Source of the DNA: Cornus controversa
Lineage: Eukaryota > Streptophyta > Magnoliopsida > Cornales > Cornaceae
Direction of reading: 5' to 3'
Assembly: GCA_026545225.1 (NCBI GenBank)
Contig: CM048849.1
Coordinates: 51,840,836-51,904,835, forward strand
DNA: 64,000 bases
Positions within the stretch are counted from its first letter, which is position 1. Every line of letters begins with the position of its first letter. The translations under genes and the position numbers were made by a program. Positions 23,382 to 34,632 of this stretch are shown piece after piece. The notes beneath the pieces were generated by a model that saw only the letters and a list, made by a program, of their open reading frames with translations, did no database searches and was not told where the DNA came from.

Positions 23382-23890
23382 GTCGCTCAAGCAAGTGTCT
23401 TTGCACAGTCGCTTTACTGATTGGTAAAAATCAATCCCAAAAATTAAATGCTTTTCTACAATAAATGTCGTATTTTTTCATCCATCAATAAAGTATTTAC
23501 ACTGGTGCCATCAACAAACAAATAAACAAATAAAATTATAAAATTATAAACGTCAAGTATTAAAATATTTTTATTAATACTTTAATAATCTATATACTTA
23601 TTCAATTAACCATAATTACAAAATTTTAAAAATTATATAGGAAATGATTATAATAAGTATATAGATTATTAAAAATATTTAAAAGTAGGACAATATAAAA
23701 AAAATATTTTAATACTTTACATTTGTAATTTTATTTGTTTGTTGATGGTACCAGTGTAAATACTTTAGAACTGAAATGGTATATTGATTGATAAAAAAGT
23801 AGGACATTTATTGTAAAAAAATATTTAATTTTTGAGATTAATTTTTACCAATAAATGAAACGACTTCACAAGAACACTCGCTTGAACGAC
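23382..23890. mobile_element. Long-TIR foldback MITE
   Basis: The ends are GTCGCTCAAGC and GCTTGAACGAC. The two halves are inverted copies over roughly 200 bases each: TGATTGGTAAAAATCAATC faces ATTAATTTTTACCAATAAAT, and TACACTGGTGCCATCAACAA faces TTGTTGATGGTACCAGTGTA. No protein is encoded. A target duplication is not obvious. Confidence 0.8.
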
Positions 23891-23931
23891 TATCTTAAAG
23901 ATTATGACTTTCAAAGCCATCAGAATTGAAT

Positions 23932-24016
23932 AGATGGTTTTAAAGCCGACCAAAATTGAAACCATCATTTGAACAGATGGTTTTAAAGCCGTCCAAAATT
24001 GAAACCATCATTTAAG
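23932..24016. repeat. 43-bp tandem repeat, two units, each a hairpin
   Basis: AGATGGTTTTAAAGCCG...AAACCATCATTT occurs at 23932 and 23975. Within each unit GATGGTTT pairs with AAACCATC. Confidence 0.85.
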
Positions 24017-25017
24017 TTTGATTCACGTTTAATGAGTTCAAAATACTACGTACCTGTTTCTGTACTATCTCAAACCCTTGTCACTTTAATTGTCTTTTAG
24101 TGAGAGGGTTGCTATAGCTTACCTTTATCTACTTTCTGATTAATGGTAATCTTGCAAGGATTAATATCTTAGCCTTCATTTTGTCAAGGACTTTATTCAC
24201 CAAATATTATATTGGCATTACCTTCCAAAAAAAATATATATTTAGATATACAACCTTTTGGAAAATAGAGATAAAGACAAATTTTAAACTAACCCTTTCA
24301 TTCAAATACCTTTCTGTCTCTTACATTATCTATGTGAAACTTTGTTTTATGCGTTAAATAATAATAGAAACAATGAAAGTTATTATTGAATTAAGAATCA
24401 AATTATTCTTATTTCTTAGATACGGTAAGTTGGATCTAAACATTTATTATACTTTCACAATCCAATAAATAGATAATGCATTTGATTATTCATTTTATAA
24501 TAACTTTCATGGTATAAATCATTATCTTAAAATGATATAAAAGCTTCACATGAAGCTCAAGCTTGGTTTATTTTTTTCAAGATCGGTTTGAATAAGTTCT
24601 TTTTCAAAGGAGTCCAAAACAAAGCTCTAGTAATCGGCCCACTATATCTGCAGATGGGATGTCCTTTAGAAAGAAGCCCAATCAACCTATCTTTCTAAAG
24701 ATTACTTAGGCTTAATTAAGCCCATTTTACTTTATTGCGGCGTTAACTGTGGGGACCCAAAAGAGCCAAAACGAGTCAAACGACAACCCTTCCTGCCACC
24801 AATTCCTTACCTGGTAGGTTCCTCTTTTCTTCCTCATCTTCCCAATAACATTCGTCATTTCCCAGTTCCCAAACAAACCCAGAAATTATTTTCCGTTTTT
24901 CCTTTTTTGGGTCTGATTTTACCTTTTCGTTTCCAACGGCTCAATCACCGGCACTTCTGATATCTCCGTCGAATTCTCGCCGGAAACCTTGGGATTCCGG
25001 CTATCAAACAGGAGAAG
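24017..25017 (+). other. Upstream region and 5' UTR of the bHLH gene
   Basis: No gene seen. The sequence turns less AT-rich and pyrimidine-rich from about 24780, consistent with a transcribed 5' leader ending at the start codon at 25018. No individual promoter element can be fixed. Confidence 0.4.
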
Positions 25018-25316
25018 ATGGTGTCTCCGGAAGAGAATTCGAATTGGCTGTTCGATTACGGCGTCATCGAAGACATTCCTGTCCCCGGCGGTAACCTCCC
25101 TGCCCTTTTACCCGGTTTTCATTGGCCCTCCAATGCTCTCGCCGGTTCAACAGATCTCAGGTTCCTCAATTTCTACTGTATATGTATATTTCAAATTCTG
25201 GTTTTTGTTGTTATTTTTTTTTTTAAATCATTGAACTTGAATGAGTTTTCTTTGACACCAAACGGCTAGGTAATTATGGAAGGCCATTGTGATTGTTCGA
25301 CGACATTGTTTATTGT

Positions 25317-25376
<60 letters not shown>

Positions 25377-28300
25377 GCATGATTGAACGCATCTGTGGAA
25401 GTTCTGTGCTTTTCTTTCTTGTGCATTAGTATTTGTTTTTGTTGAGTTTTTCCTTTTACATTGGCCGAACCTTGGCTTACTTAGAGTTTGGAAATTTAAT
25501 TTTTCCTCTTGGTATAAGAATGTGAGGCTATTAGTTCTCGAGGGATGTGTTTTGTGCTTGTTTGTGTGCATAAGTGAACAATGATGCAAATTAGAGGTCG
25601 TGGGTTTGGAAAGCAATGCCTATTAGAAATATCACCAGTCATTGAGATACAAGTCACAAGTCACAACAACTTCAAACTATCGATTCTGAGCCAATATGCT
25701 TGAAAACTATCTTTAATGGACTTGCATAGAATTATGAATCAAAACAGTCTAAATCCATCTTATGTCGAGAGATTGTTTTGGATTGTGGACATGACTGTAG
25801 GTCTGTAACATCCCCTTTGGATAAGGAGGGCGGAAGAAAAATGAGAGAACAACAAGGGTATTCGTGACCTCTCAAACCTCCGTTTTTTCCTTCCAGAAGT
25901 GGAGGAAATGGAGTGAAAGGGTAAGGAGTTGATCACAGAGTCTATAGCCTTAGATTGAGGAACTGCAAAACATGATTCATGTACCCAACTCCAAATAGTT
26001 GGAAAATGGTTTTGTTGAGTTGAAAGTTCATGTTTTGGCCATCATACTCGCATAAAAAAAATATTCTGTCTTTATCTTCCCTCCTATGCCTTTTCCAAAA
26101 CAAGAGGAGTAGTTACCACTATCCTTTCTTTTATCTTCCCTCCCTAGTTATCAAAACAAGATGAGTTATACTTTATCATTCCCTTTCTTTTCTTTTCTCT
26201 TCTAACTGTTGCTATCCTTCGTATCATTTCCCTCCTACTTCGCTCAACAGGCTGGAAATGTTCCAAAATGTGTTAAACTTTGCCTCATTGGTCTTCGATC
26301 CATTCTCATTTGATTTGGGTTGAGATGGTTTAAAATCTGGTGGTTTTAGGGATGTTTGGGTTGGTTCTTATGCTCTTGCTGTCTTAGGGTTCTGGTTTGG
26401 CTTTGTTAGTTATAGCTCAAGGTTACCCTTGATGAGCCTCAATGGTTTGGGATTTTACTTATAAGATCCCATCTGCTCTTCTAGAAGTCATCTTTCAGAA
26501 AATTTGGTCTTCTAGGCATTTTTGTCAACTGAGGGTGCTTTCAGGAGAGAATGGAGGCTTTAAGGTTCTGTGATTAGTTTTGATATATATGGGCTTAACC
26601 GAAATAAATAAATAAAGAAAGAAAAGGAAAAAAGTACAAATATATGTCATTTGTGATGTCATTTAGTTCCCTAAAAAATGTCATAGGTATATAAGACAAT
26701 TTATATGGATTGGTTTTAACCTTTTGCATAAGGAACTTTTGTACGGTATACTGCTATTTAGTGACTGATTCCTTTTCTTACTAATAGTGTCATTGAATGC
26801 AATCAATTTGATTCCTCTGAAGCATGTTATACATTTATGGAGTAAAAGGGGAGATTGATTGGGAATCATCTCTTCATGTCCCAGACACTGAAAGAGGAAA
26901 ATAGATTCACCTATGCAACCATTTTCTAGTCAAAGTGGTCTGGTTATAGAAAATTTACTATTTGATGTCGTGAGTGTAAGGTATACTTTTGCCAAGTGTT
27001 ATTTTGCTAATGCAATGCCTGGTGCTAGTGGTTTCTGTTCAGGTAGTAGCAATAAATTGACATTATAGTCCTCAGCAATTATACTGAAGTTGATCCCATG
27101 ATGCTGATGTGAATGTTTAGATCACAGTGATTCTGCTATATCAGTCATGGACAATTGTTGATGGGTTTACCCCAATTTTGGCTTTTGAATTTTAAAATAT
27201 TACAAGGCTGTCTACAAAGTGAGTTGAGCCGAAGTGAGCTGCCCAAGATCACATTGAAATCTTATATAGTTCTAGAATGCTCATTAGGTTGTCATATCAA
27301 GTTCGTGCAATGCTCAGTGGACAAGCTTCTACTTATGATCAAGCTTGACTTTTCTATTTAGTGAGCCATTACCGAACAAGCCTTTAACCAAGCCAATTAT
27401 GAGCCAAACTCAAATAGCTTAGTTTGTTTTCCACCTCTTAAATTTTATCCAGTATTTAAAATCTGTCCTTAGTCTTGCCACCTGCATAATTTGTTCCTGC
27501 CATGCTTGTGTCAAAACAAAAGATACATTAAAGACCTAAGCAGTGTGGTTTTGTACATTTGGGACAAACGATTCCCAAATATCTATCGTGTAGTATAACT
27601 ATTTATTTTGTGACATAGTACATATTTATGTGTTTAAGAAACAATATCTTAGTTAAGAGAACATTGACATGGTACATATATATGGGTTTAAGAAACAACG
27701 CCTTAGTTGAAAACATTTACTATTTATAGTTTTAGCCGAAGGTGAATGTTTCACATTTTGGGTAATGAAAAAGTTCTGATTGGGTAGATCAGTGATGTTT
27801 TAGACAACATGGGGACATTGGTCATGTTAGTTAAAATTAGCTTCAGTTCCAAATTGTGATAATTATGTTATCTTCTTTAAACATTGTGATTCAAATGATT
27901 CAATAGATTTCCATGTTAGGGTTATTCCAAATAGTTTAGAACCCTAAGAGTTTTATAATTTGGACAAACTTTGCTTGCTGAAGAAAAGATATTGGTCCCG
28001 TCCTTGTTAAGGGAGTGATTTGATAATAAATCTCTTCTGGAGGTTCACAATCTCACACACAAATTATTTTCTCAAGTGTGTGGAGGTGATTATCTTCTTA
28101 TGTTCAACTGGTGTTAGATAATTGTATATCTTGAGTTTGTGGATTTTCACTACACAAGTATATGGATATTGATTTTAAGCAATGCACTGCATCTTCTCTG
28201 CAATTTTGTTTCTTCTACTTTTCCCCTTTGCTCCTCTCTGTTTACTGTAGTTTGATGAAGTTTATCCTACATCATTCTTGAGCAAGGTCAACTTCTACTT

Positions 28301-29422
28301 ATTTTTTAAGCATCTCATGTTTTTCATTATCATGTTCCCAGTGTAGAATTTGACTACTCATTCGGGAATTCTGATGGTTTAAAGGAATTTGGCTCCCGAA
28401 AGAGGTATGCATCTCTTTTTACTATTTTATATTATTCTGCAAGGGTTCTTGAAAGTACTGCTTGTAGCCTACCTACTTGCTACTTATATATGCATCTTCT
28501 GGGTTTCTGATAGAGGATTCATTTCTTTATTTTAGTCCCTATCTGTGGTTGTATTTTTTTTTTCCTGAATATATCTGTAGTTGTATTTGTTATACTAATT
28601 TTAATTCCTAATTTTGAATCTCTATTAGTTACAACTTACAAGCTCCTTTCCTCACTTTTTCTGTATTTGTTTTGGCCTCAAAATTATAAAATTCTATTAC
28701 AGGGTGAGGTCTGGATGCAGTGCATCCGATTCCAAAGCATGTAGGGAGAAAATGCGGAGGGATAAGCTGAATGACAGGCATGCTCTCTCTCTCTCTCTCT
28801 CTCTGTATGCTTGTGTGCACGCGAGGGCGTGTTTGTGTTGTGTTGACTTTTGCTTTGTCTCAAGATTCCAAGAATTAAGTTCTATCCTGGAGCCTGGAAG
28901 GCCACCAAAAATGGACAAGACTGTTATATTGAGTGATGCTATTCGAACGGTGACACAGTTGAGGGATGAAGTCCAAAAGCTGAAAGATTCATATGAGGAT
29001 TTGCAGGAGAAGATTAATGAATTGAAGGTGTGCGTTTGCCTGGTTTATAATGTTCAATTAGAAAGGAAAATCATGTTTGAAACCTGAGTGCTGCTGATCT
29101 CTGTGATAAGTAGGTGCATGCACATCTTATTAATTTGAGAGTATTTCTTTTATAGGATGAGAAAAATGAACTTCGTGATGAGAAGCAGAAGATAAAGGCA
29201 GAGAAAGAGAAACTCGAGCAGCAAGTGAAAGCCTTGAGCACTCAACCAGGCTTCTTGCCGCACCCTTCTGCAATCCCTGCTCCATTTGCTGCTCCTGGCC
29301 AAGTTGTTGGCGGCAAGCTGGTGCCATTCATCAGCTACCCTGGAGTTCCCATGTGGCAGTTCATGCCGCCTGCTTCAGTTGATACCTCACAAGATCATGT
29401 TCTCCGCCCTCCAGTTGCTTAA
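25018..29422 (+). CDS. bHLH transcription factor, subgroup IVc (ILR3/bHLH115-like)
   Basis: Nuclear regulator; IVc members (ILR3/bHLH105, bHLH115, bHLH104, bHLH34) dimerise and drive iron-deficiency genes such as the Ib bHLHs. The exons are 25018-25160, 28342-28404, 28703-28777, 28865-29027 and 29156-29422 (236 aa, close to ILR3). The protein starts MVSPEENSNW. The basic region reads SKACREKMRRDKLNDRF (residues 79-95), followed by the helix-loop-helix (ILEPGRPPKMDKTVILSDAI), then heptad repeats (KNELRDEKQKIKAEKEKLEQ) as a leucine-zipper-like coil. The tail VDTSQDHVLRPPVA is the conserved IVc C-terminus. Exon 3 must join exon 4 across a GC-AG intron (28778-28864) to give this motif. The exon 1 donor (GTTCCT) is weak but fits phase. 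The split between ILR3 and bHLH115 cannot be settled here. Confidence 0.93.
25322..25376. repeat. (TC)n(TA)n microsatellite in bHLH intron 1
   Basis: About 31 bases of CT repeat run directly into about 24 bases of AT repeat. Confidence 0.95.
28783..28804. repeat. (CT)n run between two candidate 5' splice sites
   Basis: A CT repeat of about 22 bases lies between the GC donor at 28778 and a GTATGC word at 28805. Its length sets the spacing of the two potential donors. Confidence 0.85.
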
Positions 29423-30413
29423 GTTGGCAGGCTTTCTTGGTCGGTCTGCATTAACCGAGCATGAGAAATTGTTTCTTTTTATTTTGTTATTATTATTTTT
29501 TCTTTTGCCAACGAGATCGTTGACTTTCTTTTTGGGAGTTTATAAGAGGTGATCAGGTGGATAACGGACGTTGTTGGAAATTGGCAACTTCCATCTATTG
29601 GTTTTGTACTCACAAATTTTCCAATTAAATCTATTAAGTAGCTCTGTTATGAAGCCTTTTCAATTTTCAATTGTGATTTATGAAACTGTTTCAGAAAACT
29701 AAAAATAAAAAAATAAATATTTCTGTTTGTTGGAGTATGAATAATTGTAATGCATCCCTCTAGAATGGGTAAGGGTAGTTTTTTTGTACAGTACTTATTT
29801 TCGAATGCCATTTTGAACCGAAGATTTTTACTAGAATGGGCAACAGTGTTTTCGATCTTCTCTGCAAACCGGCTTGTATATGCCAATGTATCACACTGCT
29901 GCTCCTGAGATGTAGCAGAAACAAGCACTCCCTCTCCCTTGTTTAACCCATTCTCTAGTACTCTAGAAGAGTTGATCATATTGTTTGTCAAATTTCTCAT
30001 CTATCAGCAACATTTGTGGTATATGTGATTCTTTCTTGTAGTTGAATTTCCAGCTGAGATTTTTTTTTTCTCAGATAACATTCAGGCCATCCATCTGAAA
30101 CCATCTTACAGCTTTTTGAAAGCTAATGATCATATTAAAAACCATGTATATCAAATTGTTCCAAACTACACTTACAGGCATGTCACTTGCTGATTCAGAA
30201 CTGGAACGAGTTCTGCTCGAATACTGCTTATAGAGATGGGTTGAAAATATTGGTATAATTGGAAATGCAAAAATTTGAACTCAAAACCTTCTCTCTGTTT
30301 AACTGTGTTATAGAACTACATGCTTCATGAGTTCAAAGTTGGAGGTTAAACCATTTAAAACATGGTCATTGGAACTAAAGATCCTACTCATTTTAAAAGA
30401 CCTAAACTCGTGA
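29423..30413. other. Convergent intergenic region
   Basis: The 3' ends of the bHLH gene (plus) and the TauE/SafE gene (minus) face each other here. The near parts will be 3' UTRs. A 117-residue minus-strand open frame (29647-30000) has no domain, signal or repeat I recognise and is not called. Confidence 0.5.
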
Positions 30414-33001
30414 TCAACAAGGCTGTTTGAACCCCATGTATTTCCCACTTGTGTAGTCACTCCAAACATGCAGAGCCCCAAAGCTGGTGATCAGAACAGT
30501 ACTCAAAGCCATAACTGTACCAACTGAGAATACAATGAGGGAAGCTCTCCCATGTTTTCCTATGGCTGTCTGTACTACCATCAATCCAACAAGAGAGGCG
30601 AAAAAACAAATCAGCGAAAAGATGATGGCTATGTCTGTGTGCTCCATGCCCAACAATAAGTACTGAATTGCTGACATAGTAGATGAGAAGAACACCATGA
30701 ATGAACAGGTTGCTGCTGTCACCTGCATCACGATGAAAGTGATGGCAAAGGTCAAATAATAGATGGTTGAATGTGCAATGAGGAGAAAATTTTAGTTCTA
30801 TACAATGATTGAACAAGCAAACAAGGCATGCAATAGTGAGAACTGCATTATCAGGGAGGGGAACTTCCTTGCATCTATAATAACATCTTTAATAAGCTAA
30901 AAAGATGGATTGCAGCAGATGATCAAAACTTACTTCAGGTGCTATTCCAACTTGAAGAAGAAGGGGGCTTATAAGCATTCCACCTCCAATCCCGAAAACT
31001 CCCCCCAAAATCCCCGCTAATAGTGCCATTACGGGGAAAATAAGCTTGTTCAATGGCCTAGCCATAGTTTGATCTTCTTTTCCCTATCACAAAGAACTGG
31101 AGTATTAACAAGGTTTAAATTACCATGGAGAAAAAAACAATCGTACAAATATACATTACTTTAGGTAACTCGTTGCGATTATGGTTGATTAAGCACCTGC
31201 TGGTTGAAAGTTTGATCTTGGAGGCTCTCTATTCTGTATAGCATCCAGACAGTGAAAATGATAGCAAGAGGAATTTGAACTGCTGAGAGAATCCAATAGC
31301 CCAATCCGCAAGGCTCATTTAGTATCATACTCTGGATATATGTTGAAAACATAACATACACCAAGTGTTTTAGAATACATGAATTGAGGAACATTGCACT
31401 GTGATTAGGACAGTATCTGATCAAATAACTACGGAAACATAAAACGAGTTTTTTATATTTTGAATAAATTATACTTACCTCCTCTCTAGTTAGGATTTAT
31501 TATGCTTACCTCCCCTGTAATTTGAACAGTTACCTTCCTTTTAAGTGGTGGACATTAATGCCCGTTAACAGAGCATGTGAATTTACTTTTATACCCTTAT
31601 TATAGAAAATGTCTTCACAACAATTTAAATCACATATTTGTCATATGAAGCTAAAAATACTTGCCATATCAGCATTAACCATCTTTAGTGAAACTGATGG
31701 CGGGGTCATTTTGTTACACATGTAACTAGAGGGAGTTAAGTGTAATTTTTCAAAACATAGGGAAGGTAAGCATAATAAATCCTAACTAAAGGGGAGAGGC
31801 TTTCTTTCCATCTTTCCTTTAATTCGAAGGAGATGGACTAGCAAACCTGTCAATGTTTCTAACATCAATATTTGTTTTAGTTTGGTGCTTGCTTTGTAAT
31901 TCTCAATTACTTTTTTGGAAGGAATGTTCATAATACATATTAAATCAATTTGAAATTTGATTCTTTCTTATAATTTCCTAATTGAATAGAAAATAGTTAG
32001 ATAATCCTATGCTAGGTCATCCTCAACAACATAAAATAGTTAGAAAATTATTTGCCCACTATCATCATAAAATTAACTAATAGACAAACCATCAAGATAA
32101 GTTAAATTATACACTCAATATTTCACAAGTAGAAAAACACAAAAGCTGAATGAATATAACAAGAGATGATGACAAGAAGAGAAAAGTCTACCTGTCCATA
32201 TCGATTTCCACGAAGAAGATAAACACCAAAGAAGGAAAACCAGACAATAACCAATATCCCCAATTTCATCCATGGAATGCTTAATTTGCATTTTCCTTCC
32301 CCACCCAATAGAGGCTGTTTGGTGCTCTTTAATAACCCTTCACTTCCATCACAAATCTCATCTCTCACCAACCCATTCTCGAAATTTCCACACCCATTTT
32401 TCCTTCCTTCTTCTGATTCCAATCTCCAATACAAAACCCCTGCTTTACATGTCCTGAAAGTAGACCAAACAAGGAATACTGCAAAAAGTAGTGTGATAAG
32501 CCACTCTGGGAACACAATATTGCAGATCACTCCAATACTCACTCCCAATAGCATGCATGGCTCTGATAGGAGTGCGATATCATAGTCAATCAATGTCTTC
32601 CCACCAATCTTTTTTCTTGTGATGAACATGTTGCATAAAACATTAGCAATTGAGCCTCCTGTGACCATAAAAGCTGACAAACTTGAGGCTGTTTTGAGGT
32701 CTAAACCAGACACTACAGTGAGTATGGGTAGGAACAATCCACCACCACCAATTCCACCTGCACTTGATATAGAGGCAGCAATGAAGCACAGAACTCCTCC
32801 TACCACAATAGAGGCTGTTAATTTGAATTGGGCTTCGTGAGACTGTGTTTGGCGAGTCCACCATTGGAGAATTGTGTTGGGGAATCGATCAATACTGAGA
32901 ATTTCTGAGATGGGGTGTGATTGATTTGCATGGCAATGGTTGGAGATAATCAAGATGATAAAGAGGAGAATCATCCATGTTAGAGACCTGTGACTCTTCA
33001 T
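30414..33001 (-). CDS. TauE/SafE-family (sulfite exporter-like) membrane protein
   Basis: A multipass transporter-like protein. Bacterial relatives export sulfite or sulfoacetate; plant substrates are mostly unproven. The exons are 33001-32192, 31331-31197, 31083-30934 and 30722-30414 (467 aa), all phase 0 with GT-AG introns. The N-terminus (WMILLFIILIISNHCHA) is a signal or anchor segment. Two TauE half-repeats are clear: SSAGGIGGGGLFLPIL (residues about 100-115) with DLKTASSLSAFM, and GVFGIGGGMLISPLLL with VTAATCSFMVFFSS in exons 3-4. A hydrophilic loop separates the halves. An in-frame ATG at 33061 exists but sits against the TATA run at 33062-33075, so 33001 is preferred. Intron 1 carries a MITE. 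The gene appears intact. Confidence 0.93.
31477..31800. mobile_element. MITE in TauE/SafE intron 1
   Basis: The inverted ends share TAGTTAGGATTTATTATGCT followed by TACCTCCCCT on the left and TACCTTCCCT on the complement of the right; the arms are about 50 bases. The interior is non-coding. It lies within the 860-base intron 31332-32191. Confidence 0.8.
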
Positions 33002-33061
33002 TTGCTTGAAGTTGTTGCTGGTGTTGTATATTCTAGACGAGTGGCGATATTGGACTTGCAT

Positions 33062-33075
33062 ATATATATATATAA
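33062..33075 (-). promoter_or_regulatory. TATA box for the TauE/SafE gene
   Basis: An AT run read on the minus strand as CCTTATATATATATAT lies about 60-75 bases upstream of the chosen ATG at 33001. This spacing fits transcription starting between it and 33001 and argues against the ATG at 33061. Confidence 0.5.
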
Positions 33076-34632
33076 GGAAGTAGATGAATATGCTACATGT
33101 TATTCACGGACATAGCACTAGAATGTCCGCACCCAATTAAAATGCACCATTTCAATCACTGGAGTATTTTAAATGGTGTCAACATTTATTAAAAGAAAAA
33201 TGGTACAGGTCATGAAATTATACGATGAATTTCTATCATGAATGATGTGGTATGTGATAATACCATTTGGATTTGATATATGGGAGGAATTACACCAATA
33301 TTAACTCACCATTTAATTGCCACATCATTCATGATAAAAATTCATGAAATAATTTCATGATGTATTGCGTTACACTTATTAAAATGATGTCATTTATATT
33401 TTGAATTTTATCATTTGTGAATTTCACTATTTTAAAAAGATTTTGTGATGAAATTTTATGTAGGACAACGCTTGCATCCTGCCCTAGGATCAAGTTTGTC
33501 CTAGGTGATCTGGTACTATAAAAAAAAAAATGACATATGTCTTAACTTCATATAAATATTAAAAAGAAAAAAGGTTGGATCAAACCCATTTTTAGTGAGT
33601 CTGCATATTTAATAACAAACTCATCTAATGTCCACCCAACCTCCACCACGTCTGATGCCCACTACCACCTCCATTCCCAAATCCCATCTCCCTCCCCATA
33701 TCAAATCCTCTTTTAATGGTATATATAAGATTTAAATATATATACAGAGAGTGGGATTACTGAGTTTGTATATATATATGGAGAGAGAATGATTTACATA
33801 TATATATATATGTATAGAGAGAGAGAGAATCCCACTCTGTATCTATATATATAAGATATATCAAAATTTTGTAGTGCTCTTTGTAGGTGATTTTATTATT
33901 TTTGCATTTTAGAAATTATTTGTAAGTTAAAAAGAATATTTTTTTATAATTTGAGATGGGTTAATCCGTATAAACTAGGTTTAATTAATTTTTTTAATAT
34001 TATATCATTTTGAACACATGTCAATATTTATTTGAATTATCTCACCTAATAGAACAAACTTTGTCCAGCTAGGCCAGAATCCAAGCATTGTCCTTTTATG
34101 TAATAGTAATAAAATTTTTAATTACCTTTCTATTTTGAATTTTATCAATTTAAGTGGGATTTTCACAATTTTAATGGGTGAAATTTTACAATTATATTAT
34201 AGTGATAGAAATTTTAAAGTAAGTGTAAATGCGGTGAAATTACATTGCATACCATAGAAAAGAGTGTAATGAATATAATTTTGATGGAATAATATGACGT
34301 GTATGTTTGTGTAACAATATTATACATATACATGAATATGCTGTGGTGTCCAAATGTGACTATCCTACCCTAGACTCAAGCTGAATTATGGAACAGTGCG
34401 GTTTAAATTGCACTATCAATGAATATGATTGTTATGTGAGATACCTAACTCTATCATTGACAGGAATGGAAATTACAATAAAATATACCATTTTGATGTG
34501 CTTGTCCAGCTAATGAGGCATTTACATGATATAAAAAGATTATGTGATTCGAATTATGAAAATATTTAAAAAATGTTGTGCAAATCAAAAGATATGGATA
34601 GAATCACATATGTGTGTATATATATATATATA
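33076..34632. other. Intergenic AT-rich region
   Basis: No gene. It contains the hairpin element at 33211-33359, TA/GA microsatellites around 33765-33850 and a cluster of worn repeats. Confidence 0.5.
33211..33359. repeat. Hairpin-forming inverted repeat (small MITE or ncRNA-like)
   Basis: The arm at 33211-33250 (CATGAAATTATACGATGAAT, then TATCATGAATGATGTGG) is mirrored at 33320-33359 (CCACATCATTCATGATA, then TTCATGAAATAATTTCATG). The arms of about 40 bases pair with few mismatches around a loop of about 70 bases. Confidence 0.8.

Noticed and set aside
29647..30000. 117-residue minus-strand open frame between the bHLH and TauE/SafE genes
   Set aside because: No domain, signal peptide, membrane segment or family resemblance; it lies where two 3' UTRs converge, and its composition is ordinary intergenic.
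32272..32864. Several open frames on both strands within the TauE/SafE exon 1 region
   Set aside because: They are antisense or out-of-frame shadows of the transporter exon, which has clear family motifs.
33061..33061. In-frame ATG upstream of the chosen TauE/SafE start
   Set aside because: It abuts a TATA-like run, would add 20 residues before a good signal segment, and probably lies upstream of the transcription start.
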